DNA of 64,000 nucleotides. It comes from Bacteroidota bacterium (GTDB lineage: Bacteria > Bacteroidota > Bacteroidia > Flavobacteriales > Schleiferiaceae). The notes under the pieces are model-generated. The model was not told where the DNA came from. It saw nothing but the letters and a program-made list of their open reading frames with translations, and searched no databases. The position numbers and the translations under genes are program-made. Location: assembly GCA_003385605.1 (NCBI GenBank), contig QQUU01000004.1:1-64000 (forward strand), in the 5' to 3' direction. Below are positions 41,729 through 51,146 of this stretch, one piece after another (positions within the stretch are counted from its first letter, which is position 1; each line of letters opens with the position of its first letter).

Positions 41729-43621
41729 ATGAGTGATGCCATAAAACACGAATGTGGTCTTGCATTCGTCCGCCTTCGCAAACCGCTAGAATATTACGTT
41801 GAGAAATACGGAACGGCTTTTTATGGCCTGAACAAGATGTACCTTCTCATGGAGAAGCAACGCAATCGTGGTCAAGACGGTGCGGGATTGGCGAATGTGA
41901 AGTTGGATATGGAGCCAGGTACGCGTTACATCTCGCGTTACCGTTCGGTGGACAACAATGCCATTGGTGATATTTTCGGAAAAGTACAGAAGCGTATAGC
42001 AGACGGTGTTGGCGAAAACACAGATCTATTAAAAGATGTGCCTTGGTTGAAGAAGAATTTGCCATTTACTGGCGAGGTATTCTTGGGTCACTTGCGTTAC
42101 GGTACTTACGGAGGGAACACGATTGAAGCTTGTCACCCGTTTTTGCGTCAGAACAACTGGCCAACGAGAAATTTGATCGTAGCGGGGAACTTCAATATGA
42201 CCAATGTCGATGAGCTCTTTGGGGAGTTGGTTGAATTGGGCCAGCATCCAAAAGAGAAAGCAGATACAGTGACCATCATGGAGAAGATCGGTCACTTCTT
42301 GGACGAAGAAAACGATCGTCTTTACTATGAATTAAAGGAGGAAGGCTACACCAAGAAGGAAGCTACTGCAGAGATTGCCAAGCGTCTTGATGTCGCAGGT
42401 GTGTTGAAGAGCGCTTCCAAGAAATGGGACGGCGGTTACGCCATGGCCGGTATGATGGGCCACGGGGACTCTTTTGTTTTGAGAGACCCTGCCGGAGTTC
42501 GCCCAGCCTTCTATTACTATGACGATGAGATTGTAGTGGTAGCCTCTGAGCGCCCGGTAATCCAGACGGCGTTGAACATTAAGACGGACCAGGTGAATGA
42601 ATTGCCACCGGGGTCGGCCATTATTGTGAAGCACCACGGTGATGTGAATATCGAGCAAATTAAGGAGCCGCTTGACTACAAAGCGTGTTCTTTCGAGCGC
42701 ATCTACTTCTCTCGTGGAAACGATAGAGACATCTACAACGAGCGTATTGAGCTCGGCCGTCGATTGATTCCAAAATTGGTGGAAAAGGTAGAAGGTGATG
42801 TAGACAACACGGTGTTTTCATTCATTCCGAATACTGCAGAGGTCAGCTTTTACGGTGTGGTCAAGGGAATGGAAGACCATTTCAATACGTTGAAGTACGA
42901 AGCCATTAAGGACGGGAATTTGAGCGATGATGAGCTAAAAGCCGTGCTTGAAAAGCGTCCTCGCGTGGAAAAGGTAGCTTGGAAAGATGTGAAGCTTCGC
43001 ACCTTCATTACTGAAGACAGTTCAAGAGACGAGTTGGTGAGCCATGTCTATGATATTACACACGGTTCGGTAACACCGCAGGATCATTTAGTAGCTATCG
43101 ACGATAGTATTGTTCGAGGAACGACCTTGAAGCAGAGCATCCTGAGAATTTTTGATCGATTGTCCCCTAAGCATATCGTGATTGCTTCTTCGGCCCCACA
43201 GATTCGCTACCCGGATTGTTACGGGATTGATATGGCACGTATGGGCGATTTCATTGCCTTCCGTGCAGCAGTAGCGCTATTGAAGGAGCACGGTAAGACT
43301 GACATTATTGATGCAGTGTATCAAAAGTGTAAGGCACAGGAGACGCTTCCAGACGACGAGGTTCAGAATTACGTAAAAGAGATATATGAGCCATTTACCG
43401 CTGAAGAGATCAGCGCTAAAATTGCTGAATTACTGACGCCACCGGATGTCAAAGCAAGGGTAAGTATTGTTTATCAGGACATTGAAGATTTGCACTTGAG
43501 TTGTCCAAATAATCCTGGAGATTGGTATTTTACAGGAAATTACCCGACTGCAGGTGGAAATCGAGTGGTGAACAAGAGCTTTATTTTCTACGTTGAGGGT
43601 AGGAAAGAAAGAGCATACTAG
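41729..43621 (+). CDS. purF: Amidophosphoribosyltransferase, long Bacteroidota form
   Basis: Glutamine PRPP amidotransferase-like protein, 630 residues against about 500 for E. coli PurF. The Ntn-hydrolase cysteine is probably Cys9 in HECGLAFVRL, exposed after a short propeptide is removed; 'GHLRYGTYGG' and 'NLIVAGNFNM' belong to the glutaminase half. The phosphoribosyltransferase half has the PRPP loop 'LVAIDDSIVRGTTLKQS' (about residues 454-470). Extra length lies between residues about 190-240 (a helical insertion) and at the C-terminus. It may be the main PurF or a second paralogue of unknown specificity; the first step of purine synthesis is the default role. Confidence 0.85.
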   Translation: MSDAIKHECGLAFVRLRKPLEYYVEKYGTAFYGLNKMYLLMEKQRNRGQDGAGLANVKLDMEPGTRYISRYRSVDNNAIGDIFGKVQKRIADGVGENTDLLKDVPWLKKNLPFTGEVFLGHLRYGTYGGNTIEACHPFLRQNNWPTRNLIVAGNFNMTNVDELFGELVELGQHPKEKADTVTIMEKIGHFLDEENDRLYYELKEEGYTKKEATAEIAKRLDVAGVLKSASKKWDGGYAMAGMMGHGDSFVLRDPAGVRPAFYYYDDEIVVVASERPVIQTALNIKTDQVNELPPGSAIIVKHHGDVNIEQIKEPLDYKACSFERIYFSRGNDRDIYNERIELGRRLIPKLVEKVEGDVDNTVFSFIPNTAEVSFYGVVKGMEDHFNTLKYEAIKDGNLSDDELKAVLEKRPRVEKVAWKDVKLRTFITEDSSRDELVSHVYDITHGSVTPQDHLVAIDDSIVRGTTLKQSILRIFDRLSPKHIVIASSAPQIRYPDCYGIDMARMGDFIAFRAAVALLKEHGKTDIIDAVYQKCKAQETLPDDEVQNYVKEIYEPFTAEEISAKIAELLTPPDVKARVSIVYQDIEDLHLSCPNNPGDWYFTGNYPTAGGNRVVNKSFIFYVEGRKERAY

Positions 43622-44163
43622 TGAAAATCTACACCAAAACAGGCGACAAAGGAACTACTTCCTTACTTACCGGTACTCGAGTCTCTAAGGACGACATGCG
43701 ATTAGAAGCTTACGGCACCTTAGACGAATTAAACTCATGGTTGGGTGTGCTCGCTGCAGAGCTTCCTACCAACAGCTTCCCGTTATTGACTAAAATTCAG
43801 AGCGAGCTCTTTTCTATGGGCTCCTACCTCGCGTTGGAGGGTGAAGCGACATTTCCGATGCCAAAATTGGACCCGGAGTTAGTCAATGCTTTGGAGCGTC
43901 AGATCGATTCTTGGAACGAACAGCTTCCTGAATTGAAAAATTTCATTTTACCAAGCGGTTCGAAGGCTTCATCAATGGCACAGGTGGCTCGCACAATTAC
44001 GCGTCGCGCTGAACGTCGTGTCGTAGCATTGGCCAATGAGGTTGAAGTGAAAGAAGAGATCCCTGTTTTCCTAAATAGATTGTCGGACTTTTTCTTCGTC
44101 CTGGCTCGATTCATTCTTCATAAAGAAGGTCTAGAAGAGCGTATTTGGACTCCTAACTACTAG
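43621..44163 (+). CDS. Cob(I)yrinic acid a,c-diamide adenosyltransferase (PduO type)
   Basis: A 180-residue ATP:cob(I)alamin adenosyltransferase that makes adenosylcobalamin. N-terminal 'YTKTGDKGTTSLLTGTRVSKDD' is the ATP-binding motif, 'YGTLDELNSWLG' and 'LPSGSKASSMAQVARTITRRAERRV' the other conserved helices. The start is GTG at 43621, overlapping the purF stop by one base (TAGTG), so it is translationally coupled although the pathways are unrelated. No adenosylcobalamin-dependent mutase lies in the window. Confidence 0.93.
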   Translation: MKIYTKTGDKGTTSLLTGTRVSKDDMRLEAYGTLDELNSWLGVLAAELPTNSFPLLTKIQSELFSMGSYLALEGEATFPMPKLDPELVNALERQIDSWNEQLPELKNFILPSGSKASSMAQVARTITRRAERRVVALANEVEVKEEIPVFLNRLSDFFFVLARFILHKEGLEERIWTPNY

Positions 44164-44188
44164 GAAGTTACGCTTTTTGGCAAAAAAG

Positions 44189-44218
44189 TTGCCTAAGTGC
44201 GGAAATCGATTACATTTG
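44189..44218 (+). promoter_or_regulatory. Promoter of the DUF2795 gene
   Basis: TTG at 44189-44191, a 19-base spacer and TACATTTG at 44211-44218 are an exact fit to the Bacteroidota -33/-7 promoter. The start codon at 44253 leaves a leader of roughly 30 bases. Confidence 0.68.
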
Positions 44219-44252
44219 CACGAAATACCAAATCGAGTTAATACGATACAAT

Positions 44253-44477
44253 ATGTACTGGACTTTAGAATTAGCTTCTTATTTAAGTGATGCTCCATGG
44301 CCTGCAACCCGTGATGAGTTGATCGATTATGCAATTCGTACTGGTGCACCTTTAGAGGTGGTTGAGAATCTTCAAGCTATTGAAGAAGAGGAGGAGGAAA
44401 CCTATGAGACCATTGAAGATATATGGCCGGATTATCCGTCCGAGGAAGATTTTCTTTGGAACGAAGAAGAATATTAA
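44253..44477 (+). CDS. DUF2795 family small acidic protein
   Basis: A 74-residue protein. The first half (MYWTLELASYLSDAPWPATRDELIDYAIRTGAP) matches the DUF2795 family, a short helical domain of unknown function. The second half is extremely acidic (EEEEEETYETIEDIWPDYPSEEDF) with aromatic residues between the acids. It has its own promoter and a strong terminator, so it is a monocistronic, possibly highly expressed gene. Binding to a basic partner such as nucleic-acid-binding protein is a guess from charge only. Confidence 0.85.
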   Translation: MYWTLELASYLSDAPWPATRDELIDYAIRTGAPLEVVENLQAIEEEEEETYETIEDIWPDYPSEEDFLWNEEEY

Positions 44478-44480
44478 GTT

Positions 44481-44506
44481 AAGGCCCTACTAAGGGCCTT
44501 TTTTTT
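44481..44506 (+). terminator. Intrinsic terminator of the DUF2795 gene
   Basis: AAGGCCCT (44481-44488) pairs with AGGGCCTT (44493-44500), four-base loop, followed by a run of eight T in total. It starts three bases after the stop codon. Confidence 0.9.
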
Positions 44507-44591
44507 GGTGCGAAAAGCACAGAATTCGGTGAGTTTGTTAATAGCTATATCATTATTGCGATTAACAGCGAAATCCCCGGCTTTTGTGTTG

Positions 44592-44599
44592 TACTTTTG
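44592..44599 (+). promoter_or_regulatory. -7 box of sucAB
   Basis: TACTTTTG matches TAnnTTTG exactly, 22 bases before the sucA ATG and after a terminator, so a promoter is expected here. No TTG at 19-21 bases upstream was found. Confidence 0.5.
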
Positions 44600-44621
44600 A
44601 GAGAATTTCCAACACACTGAA

Positions 44622-47351
44622 ATGGATAGATTTTCATTTTTAGGTAGCGTACATGCGGAGTTTATCGATGAGCAGTACCAACGTTATCTGAAAGAACCGG
44701 ACAGCACGGAGCCGAGCTGGAGGGCCTTCTTCCAAGGCTACGACTTTGCCCGTGAGGTATATTCGGAAGACGATTTACAAGGCGCCGGTGTACCTGAAGA
44801 GGTAATCAAAGAATTTCATGTTCTCAACCTCATTCAAGGCTACCGTTCAAGAGGCCACTTGTTCACTAAGACCAATCCGGTACGTGAGCGTCGTGAATAC
44901 CGTCCTACTCTAGATATCGAAAACTTTGGGTTGTCTAAGGACGATCTTGATACAGAATTTAATGCTGCTACAGAGCTGGGCGCAAGCGGTCCTCGCACAT
45001 TGCGCAAGATTGTGGAGCACCTTGAGGCTATTTATTGCCAAAGCACAGGGGTAGAGTACAACTACATCCGCGATCCACAGCGTAGAACATGGATCAAACA
45101 TTGGATCCACGAAAACGACAACCAGCCGGTATTGTCTATAGAGGAGAAAAAGCAAATCCTTCACAAGCTGAATCAAGCTGTGAGTTTTGAGGCTTTCTTG
45201 AATACGAAGTTCGTTGGACAGAAGCGCTTCTCTATCGAGGGTGCTGAGTCGTTGATTCCCGGTTTAGACGAAGCCGTAAATCACGGTGCTCGTCACGGCG
45301 TTGAAGAGTTTGTTCTTGGGATGGCGCACCGCGGTCGCTTGAACGTATTGACCAATATTTTTGGGAAGCCGCGCAAGCAGATTTTCTCTGAGTTTGAAGG
45401 AAAGGCGTTTGACGATATTACCATCGATGGTGATGTAAAATACCACCTCGGTCATACCACATTCCATACGACCTCTGACGGCAAGCAGGTGAAGATGAAT
45501 ATTGCACCAAACCCGTCACACCTAGAGGCAGTTGACCCTGTCGTTGAAGGCATTGCTCGTGCGAAGATCAACAACGACTACAGCCACGACAATAAAAAAG
45601 TACTTCCGATACTTATCCACGGGGATGCAGCTATTGCTGCACAAGGTGTGGTGTACGAAACTGTTCAAATGGAACAGCTAGACGGGTATCAGACGGGAGG
45701 AACATTGCATATCGTCATCAACAACCAGGTTGGTTTTACGACGAACTACAAGGACGCACGTTCATCCACCTACTGTACGGATGTTGCCAAGGTGATCCTT
45801 GCACCGGTATTGCACGTAAACGGTGATGACCCAGAGGCTTTGGTACATGCCATGCGTTTGGCCATCGAGTACCGCCAGCGTTTTAACAGAGACATCTTCA
45901 TTGATTTGTTGTGTTACCGTAAGTACGGTCATAACGAAGGTGATGAGCCTCGTTTTACACAGCCAATTCTTTACAAGGCTATCTCAAAACACCCAAATCC
46001 GCGTGAGATCTATGCGAAAAAGTTGCTCGCTGAAGGGGTTGCAAATGAGGGGATGGTGAAAGAGATGCAGGCGGAATTTAAGGCCATGCTCGAGGTAGAC
46101 TTTGATGAGTCTAAAATGATCGAGCGCAATGTCATCGTTCCGTTTATGAATGAAGAATGGACCAACTTCCCACCAGCTGAACCCGGTGAGATGTTGCAGC
46201 CTGTGGATACCTCCTTTGATCTAAGCAAACTTCGCGACATCGCGAAATACATCACGACGCTTCCAGAAGGCAAGAAATTCTTGCGTAAGACAGAGCGTTT
46301 GATGAAAGATCGCGCAGACCAAGTAAGTCAGGAGCGCAACAGCCTCGACTGGGGTATGGCTGAACTACTAGCCTACGGATCACTCCTGGCGGAAGATTTC
46401 AATATTCGTATTTCTGGAGAGGATGTGGAGCGCGGTACTTTCTCGCACCGTCATGCCATTCTCAAGGTTGAGGACAGTGAGGAAGAGGTAAGCCTGTTGA
46501 ATGAGTATCCTGGTAAAGAAGGCCGATTTGCCATTTACAATTCACTGTTGAGTGAATATGCGGTCATGGGCTTCGATTATGGATACGCCATGACGTCGCC
46601 ACAAACGTTGACGATCTGGGAGGCACAGTTTGGTGATTTTGCCAACGGTGCACAGATCATGATCGACCAGTTCCTCAGTGCTGCTGAGGACAAGTGGAAG
46701 GTCCAAAACGGCTTGGTGTTGTTATTGCCACACGGCTACGAAGGTCAGGGTGCAGAGCACAGTTCGGCGCGTCTTGAGCGATTCTTGCAGCTTTGTGCAC
46801 AGGAGAACATGACGGTCGCTAACTGTACTACACCAGCAAACTTGTTCCATCTATTACGTCGTCAACAAAAGCGTCACTTCCGCCGTCCTTTGGTGGTAAT
46901 GTCGCCAAAGAGTTTGTTGCGTCACCCACGAGTGAAGAGTACCATGGAAGACCTCGCTGAAGGTGGCTTCCAGCACATCATTCCGGATAATGAAGTGGCA
47001 GCAGATAAAGTAACTAAGGTGGTGTTCTGTTCAGGGAAGCTCTACTATGAACTGCTTGAGGAGCGCGAGGCGCAGAACGCAGATCATGTGGCGTTAATCC
47101 GCATTGAGCAGTTGTATCCATTGGACGATCTTGCAATCAAGCAGGAGGTTGCAAAATACCCGAATGCAGAATTACACATTTGGGCACAGGAAGAACCTGC
47201 AAACATGGGCGCATGGACGTACATGCTGTGGCAGATGCATCAAAAACTGACGTTGGTAAGTCCGGCGCCAAGTGCATCAACAGCGAGTGGTTCGAGCAAG
47301 GTTGCTCACCAACGTCAACGCGAAACAATTGAAAGAGTATTTAGCATCTAA
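44622..47351 (+). CDS. sucA: 2-oxoglutarate dehydrogenase E1 component
   Basis: The thiamine-diphosphate decarboxylase subunit of the 2-oxoglutarate dehydrogenase complex in the TCA cycle, 909 residues, as expected. N-terminal '[32 protein letters not shown]' is the E2-binding segment; '[23 protein letters not shown]', '[10 protein letters not shown]' and the TPP region '[20 protein letters not shown]...INNQVGFTT' follow; the C-terminal half has '[16 protein letters not shown]' and '[23 protein letters not shown]'. sucB follows after 11 bases. The E3 subunit is not in the window. Confidence 0.97.
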   Translation: MDRFSFLGSVHAEFIDEQYQRYLKEPDSTEPSWRAFFQGYDFAREVYSEDDLQGAGVPEEVIKEFHVLNLIQGYRSRGHLFTKTNPVRERREYRPTLDIENFGLSKDDLDTEFNAATELGASGPRTLRKIVEHLEAIYCQSTGVEYNYIRDPQRRTWIKHWIHENDNQPVLSIEEKKQILHKLNQAVSFEAFLNTKFVGQKRFSIEGAESLIPGLDEAVNHGARHGVEEFVLGMAHRGRLNVLTNIFGKPRKQIFSEFEGKAFDDITIDGDVKYHLGHTTFHTTSDGKQVKMNIAPNPSHLEAVDPVVEGIARAKINNDYSHDNKKVLPILIHGDAAIAAQGVVYETVQMEQLDGYQTGGTLHIVINNQVGFTTNYKDARSSTYCTDVAKVILAPVLHVNGDDPEALVHAMRLAIEYRQRFNRDIFIDLLCYRKYGHNEGDEPRFTQPILYKAISKHPNPREIYAKKLLAEGVANEGMVKEMQAEFKAMLEVDFDESKMIERNVIVPFMNEEWTNFPPAEPGEMLQPVDTSFDLSKLRDIAKYITTLPEGKKFLRKTERLMKDRADQVSQERNSLDWGMAELLAYGSLLAEDFNIRISGEDVERGTFSHRHAILKVEDSEEEVSLLNEYPGKEGRFAIYNSLLSEYAVMGFDYGYAMTSPQTLTIWEAQFGDFANGAQIMIDQFLSAAEDKWKVQNGLVLLLPHGYEGQGAEHSSARLERFLQLCAQENMTVANCTTPANLFHLLRRQQKRHFRRPLVVMSPKSLLRHPRVKSTMEDLAEGGFQHIIPDNEVAADKVTKVVFCSGKLYYELLEEREAQNADHVALIRIEQLYPLDDLAIKQEVAKYPNAELHIWAQEEPANMGAWTYMLWQMHQKLTLVSPAPSASTASGSSKVAHQRQRETIERVFSI

Positions 47352-47362
47352 GTTTTAGAGAT

Positions 47363-48562
47363 ATGTTAGAAATGAAAGTGCCTTCACCGGGCGAATCGAT
47401 TACAGAAGTTGAGATTGCAACTTGGTTGGTCAGCGACGGTGATTACGTAGAAAAGGATCAGGCTATCGCCGAGGTAGATTCTGATAAGGCAACTTTAGAA
47501 TTACCAGCTGAAGAAGCAGGTATTATCACTTTGAAAGCCGAGGAAGGTGATGTTGTAGAAGTAGGTCAAGTGGTTTGTTTGATCGATACAGCAGCTGCTC
47601 GTCCAGAGGGGGCTGCTGCTCCAGCTGCCGCACCTAATCCAGAGCCAGTAGTAGAAAAGGCTGCACCGGCAGCGCCACAAGCCGATACATATGCGACAGG
47701 AACAGCGAGTCCTGCTGCGAAGAAGATGATGGCTGAAACGGGTGCTAAAGTGAGCAGAGGAACTGGTAAAGACGGCCGAATCACCAAGGCGGATGTTATT
47801 GATGCGGTTGCATCAATGGGTTCTGCAGGTAACGGAGAGCGCGGTTCTACGAGCAAGAAGATGAGTAGTCTTCGCCGTAAGCTTGCCAGCCGTTTGGTGA
47901 CCGTGAAGAACGAGACTGCCATGTTGACGACCTTCAACGAGGTCGACATGAAGCCAATCTTTGATCTGCGCAACAAATACAAGAACGAGTTCGTGGAGAA
48001 GCACGGTGTGAAATTGGGCTTTATGAGCTTCTTTACACTAGCGGCAACGCGCGCATTGCAGATGTATCCTGCGACAAACAGCATGATCGACGGCGACCAC
48101 ATGGTGAGCTTCGATTACGTAGATGTAAGTATTGCAGTAAGTGGACCTAAAGGATTGATGGTACCAGTATTGCGCAATGCAGAAACTATGGATTTTGCAG
48201 GCGTTGAAAAGGAGATTGGTCGATTAGCGACGAAGGTGCGCGATGGTAAGATCACTATTGATGAGATGACGGGTGGAACATTTACCATCACCAACGGTGG
48301 GGTCTTTGGCTCGATGTTATCAACGCCTATTATCAACCCGCCTCAGAGTGCGATCCTAGGAATGCACAACATCATTCAACGCCCAGTCGCAGTGGATGGT
48401 GAAGTAGTCATTCGTCCTATGATGTATGTGGCACTTAGCTACGACCACCGTGTGATTGACGGTCGTGAAAGTGTAGGTACATTGGTGGCTATTAAAGAGG
48501 CGCTAGAGAACCCTGAAGAAATCTTGATGGGCGGTGATGCTCGCAAGGCTTTGGGCCTATAA
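47363..48562 (+). CDS. sucB: Dihydrolipoyllysine-residue succinyltransferase (E2 of 2-oxoglutarate dehydrogenase)
   Basis: E2 core of the complex, 399 residues. One N-terminal lipoyl domain (about residues 2-76, with the lipoylated lysine in [10 protein letters not shown]), an Ala/Pro linker, a peripheral subunit-binding domain ('[25 protein letters not shown]', about 113-140) and the catalytic domain with '[14 protein letters not shown]' carrying the HxxxDG active site. It succinylates CoA from lipoamide. It is translated just after sucA and followed by a terminator. Confidence 0.97.
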   Translation: MLEMKVPSPGESITEVEIATWLVSDGDYVEKDQAIAEVDSDKATLELPAEEAGIITLKAEEGDVVEVGQVVCLIDTAAARPEGAAAPAAAPNPEPVVEKAAPAAPQADTYATGTASPAAKKMMAETGAKVSRGTGKDGRITKADVIDAVASMGSAGNGERGSTSKKMSSLRRKLASRLVTVKNETAMLTTFNEVDMKPIFDLRNKYKNEFVEKHGVKLGFMSFFTLAATRALQMYPATNSMIDGDHMVSFDYVDVSIAVSGPKGLMVPVLRNAETMDFAGVEKEIGRLATKVRDGKITIDEMTGGTFTITNGGVFGSMLSTPIINPPQSAILGMHNIIQRPVAVDGEVVIRPMMYVALSYDHRVIDGRESVGTLVAIKEALENPEEILMGGDARKALGL

Positions 48563-48586
48563 TTGGACACGAATAACGTATATTTG

Positions 48587-48619
48587 AGAGCTCTGCCTGA
48601 GTAGGCAGGGCTCTTTTTT
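48587..48619 (+). terminator. Intrinsic terminator of sucAB
   Basis: A 12-base-pair stem with one G-T pair (48587-48598 with 48603-48614, four-base loop) and a T6 tract. A TATATTTG box directly abuts its 5' side (48579-48586), so a promoter for the next gene could overlap it. Confidence 0.88.
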
Positions 48620-48644
48620 ATTGAACTAACCCAAACAATCAAGC

Positions 48645-50822
48645 ATGAAAAGATTTATTGCTGGCTTTTTGACGCTATCGTTGGTGTTGAGCACGACTGT
48701 TTCTTCGGCGCACGAAGGAATGTGGTTGCCAATGCTTATCAAGCGTTTGAACATAGCCGACATGCAGGCCAATGGTCTAAACCTAACCGCAGAAGAATTG
48801 TACGACATCAACAATGCGTCTATCAAAGATGCGATTGTTTCTTTGGGCGGATTCTGTACTGGCGAGATCATCTCAGACCAGGGATTGATGCTCACTAACC
48901 ACCACTGTGGTTACGACGCCATCCGTTCACATTCTACAGTAGAAAACGATTACCTAACAGACGGCTTCTGGGCGATGACTCGTGAAGAGGAGCGCACGAA
49001 TCCGGGGCTTACTGCCGCTATCCTTGTACGCATGGAAGATGTTACCGATAAAGTATTGGCGGAATTGACCGACGATATGACGGAAGCGCAGCGTGCAGCC
49101 AAGGCGAGAGAGGTGGGAGCAGCGCTTGCTAAAGAAGCAACTGAGGGCACGAAGCACAATGCTTACGTACGTAGCTTCTTCCACAACAATGAGTACTACT
49201 TGTTCGTATTCAATACCTACAAGGACGTTCGCTTGGTAGGTGCTCCACCTAGCAGCGTAGGTAAGTACGGTGGCGATACCGATAACTGGATGTGGCCACG
49301 TCACACTGGTGATTTCTCTATGTTCCGCATCTATGCAGATGCTGAAGGAAACCCTGCTGATGTTAGCGCTGATAATGTTCCGTTGACGCCTAAGCACCAC
49401 CTACCGGTGAGCTTGAATGGTGTACAGGAAGGCGACTTCTCTATGGTATTTGGTTTCCCAGGTTCTACAGACCGCTTCTTGACTTCAACAGGTATCGAGC
49501 AAGCGATCAACCTATACAACCCAACAGTGGTTGAGATTCGCGCACAGAAATTGGCTATCATGAAAGAGGCTATGGATGCGGATGATGCAGTGCGTATCGC
49601 ACTAGCATCGAACTATGCATCCACCGCTAACTACTGGAAATACTTCATCGGTCAAACTGAGCAGTTGAAGAAAAACCGCGTGAAAGCGAAGAAAGAGGCT
49701 ATTGAAGCGACATACCTCGCTTGGGCAAATGCCGATGAAAGTCGTGCGGAATATGCCGGAGCTTTGGATCTATTGAATGAAGCATATGCTGCAACTGATG
49801 CCACTGTGAAAGGTCAAGTGTACCTCATGGAAGGTGGTATCCGCGGTGCTTCTTTGCCGTTGTATGCGTTCCGTTTAAACAGAATGCTTGGTGCTTTGGA
49901 GAGCTCGGAAGAGTTGGAAGAAGACAAGCAGAACGTACTTGAATATGCAACAGACCACTTCAGCGAGTACCAAGCAGATGTAGATCGTAAGTTGGCTCAG
50001 GCGCTTTGGGGCATGTGGATGGAAAACGTTCCTGCAGACCAGCAGCCAAGCATTTTTGCTGAGGTTCGTGATAGCATGGGCGGTGATCTAAGCGTCCTTG
50101 TAAATGATGTTTACGACAACAGTATCTATGCTTCTATGGAAGCGCTAGAGGCGTGGTTGGAAACTATGGACTTCGATGCACTAGGTGAGGATCAAGGAGG
50201 CAAGGTCGCTTCTTCGTTCATTGCTGCGTACTTTGCTTCGCAGGGTGGCAATGCTGAGGTAAGTGAGAAGATGGAAAAAGGATACCGCCTGTTTACAGAC
50301 GGTCTCCGTCAAGCCATGCCGGAGAAAGTATTCGCACCAGATGCGAACTCTACGTTGCGTATGACTTGGGGTGTTGTAGGTTCTTATGACCCACAAGATG
50401 CTGTACACTATGACTACGTAACGACGTTGGATGGTGTGATGCAGAAGGAAGACCCAACGAATGATGAGTTTATCGTTCCTGCTCGTTTGAAAGAGCTATA
50501 CAATGCTAAAGATTACGGTCAGTACGCTGATGAAAATGGCGATCTAATTGTGAACTTCATTTCGAACAATGATATCACAGGTGGTAACTCAGGTTCTCCA
50601 GTCATCAATGGTGATGGTGAGCTTATCGGTACTGCCTTTGATGGTAACTGGGAAGCAATGTCTGGAGATATTTTCTTCGAAGACCAGCTCCAGCGTACCA
50701 TCTCAGTAGATATTCGTTACACCTTATTCATCATCGACAAGTATGCGGGTGCAACGCACCTCATTGATGAGATGACTATTGTGAAAGGCAAGAAAAAGAA
50801 GCGCAAGAAGCGTCGTAAATAA
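48645..50822 (+). CDS. S46 family dipeptidyl peptidase, DPP7 type
   Basis: A 725-residue periplasmic serine exopeptidase releasing dipeptides from peptide N-termini. Signal peptide ends near VSSAH (about residue 23). The chymotrypsin-fold triad residues are in 'LTNHHCGYDAIRSHS' (His about 87), 'GDTDNWMWPRHTGDFS' (Asp region, about 213) and 'ITGGNSGSPVING' (Ser about 649). In 'TAFDGNWEAMSGDI' the residue after FD is Gly as in DPP7; DPP11, which cuts after Asp/Glu, has Arg there, so a preference for hydrophobic P1 is predicted. A basic tail (KGKKKKRKKRRK) follows. Strong terminator after it. Confidence 0.93.
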   Translation: MKRFIAGFLTLSLVLSTTVSSAHEGMWLPMLIKRLNIADMQANGLNLTAEELYDINNASIKDAIVSLGGFCTGEIISDQGLMLTNHHCGYDAIRSHSTVENDYLTDGFWAMTREEERTNPGLTAAILVRMEDVTDKVLAELTDDMTEAQRAAKAREVGAALAKEATEGTKHNAYVRSFFHNNEYYLFVFNTYKDVRLVGAPPSSVGKYGGDTDNWMWPRHTGDFSMFRIYADAEGNPADVSADNVPLTPKHHLPVSLNGVQEGDFSMVFGFPGSTDRFLTSTGIEQAINLYNPTVVEIRAQKLAIMKEAMDADDAVRIALASNYASTANYWKYFIGQTEQLKKNRVKAKKEAIEATYLAWANADESRAEYAGALDLLNEAYAATDATVKGQVYLMEGGIRGASLPLYAFRLNRMLGALESSEELEEDKQNVLEYATDHFSEYQADVDRKLAQALWGMWMENVPADQQPSIFAEVRDSMGGDLSVLVNDVYDNSIYASMEALEAWLETMDFDALGEDQGGKVASSFIAAYFASQGGNAEVSEKMEKGYRLFTDGLRQAMPEKVFAPDANSTLRMTWGVVGSYDPQDAVHYDYVTTLDGVMQKEDPTNDEFIVPARLKELYNAKDYGQYADENGDLIVNFISNNDITGGNSGSPVINGDGELIGTAFDGNWEAMSGDIFFEDQLQRTISVDIRYTLFIIDKYAGATHLIDEMTIVKGKKKKRKKRRK

Positions 50823-50848
50823 GCCTTTGGGATCGCAAAATTTTTCAG

Positions 50849-50880
50849 ACCCCCCGCTCGCATCGCGAGCGGGGGGTTTT
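50849..50880 (+). terminator. Intrinsic terminator of the S46 peptidase gene
   Basis: A perfect 13-base-pair stem (50849-50861 with 50865-50877) with a three-base loop ATC and a short T-tract. It lies 27 bases after the stop. Confidence 0.9.
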
Positions 50881-50887
50881 ATATTTA
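50880..50887 (+). promoter_or_regulatory. Candidate -7 box of the Kazal-like gene, four bases before ATG
   Basis: TATATTTA (TAnnTTT plus A for G) is followed by GAGC and the ATG at 50892. It begins inside the T-tract of the peptidase terminator. Transcription would start about at the ATG; no -33 element is possible except within the hairpin. Confidence 0.35.
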
Positions 50888-50891
50888 GAGC

Positions 50892-51101
50892 ATGAAATAT
50901 GTACTTCTCCTTATTGGAATCGTCTTGTCGGGCTGCGCAGTAAAAACTGTGAATGCAGTTCCCGCCGATCCTAATTGTATCTGTACGATGGAATATGATC
51001 CAGTTTGTGTGAGGGTAGGTGGGGTGCGTTACCGTTACGGAAATCCATGTATGGCTGCTTGTGACGGCTACGGCGAAGACGATTATGTAAGGTGTCCTTA
51101 A
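50892..51101 (+). CDS. Small Kazal-like domain lipoprotein
   Basis: A 69-residue lipoprotein: lipobox VLSGC (Cys15), a short linker, then a Kazal-like module with six cysteines. The pattern is NCICTMEYDPVC...YRYGNPCMAACDG...C: C2 and C3 are seven residues apart as in Kazal domains, the Tyr-x-x-Asn-x-Cys segment is kept, and the stretch between C3 and C4 is three residues longer than usual. Kazal domains inhibit serine proteases. The gene sits between two serine exopeptidase genes (S46 and S9), so a local inhibitory or protective role is possible, but not shown. Confidence 0.75.
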   Translation: MKYVLLLIGIVLSGCAVKTVNAVPADPNCICTMEYDPVCVRVGGVRYRYGNPCMAACDGYGEDDYVRCP

Positions 51102-51105
51102 GCAT

Positions 51106-51134
51106 AAAAAAGCCCGGCGCAGCCGGGCTTTTAT
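51106..51134. terminator. Bidirectional intrinsic terminator
   Basis: AGCCCGGC (51111-51118) pairs with GCCGGGCT (51122-51129), loop GCA, with five A upstream and four T downstream. It ends both the Kazal-like gene (plus) and the S9 peptidase gene (minus). Confidence 0.88.
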
Positions 51135-51146
51135 ATTTCAGGTAGA

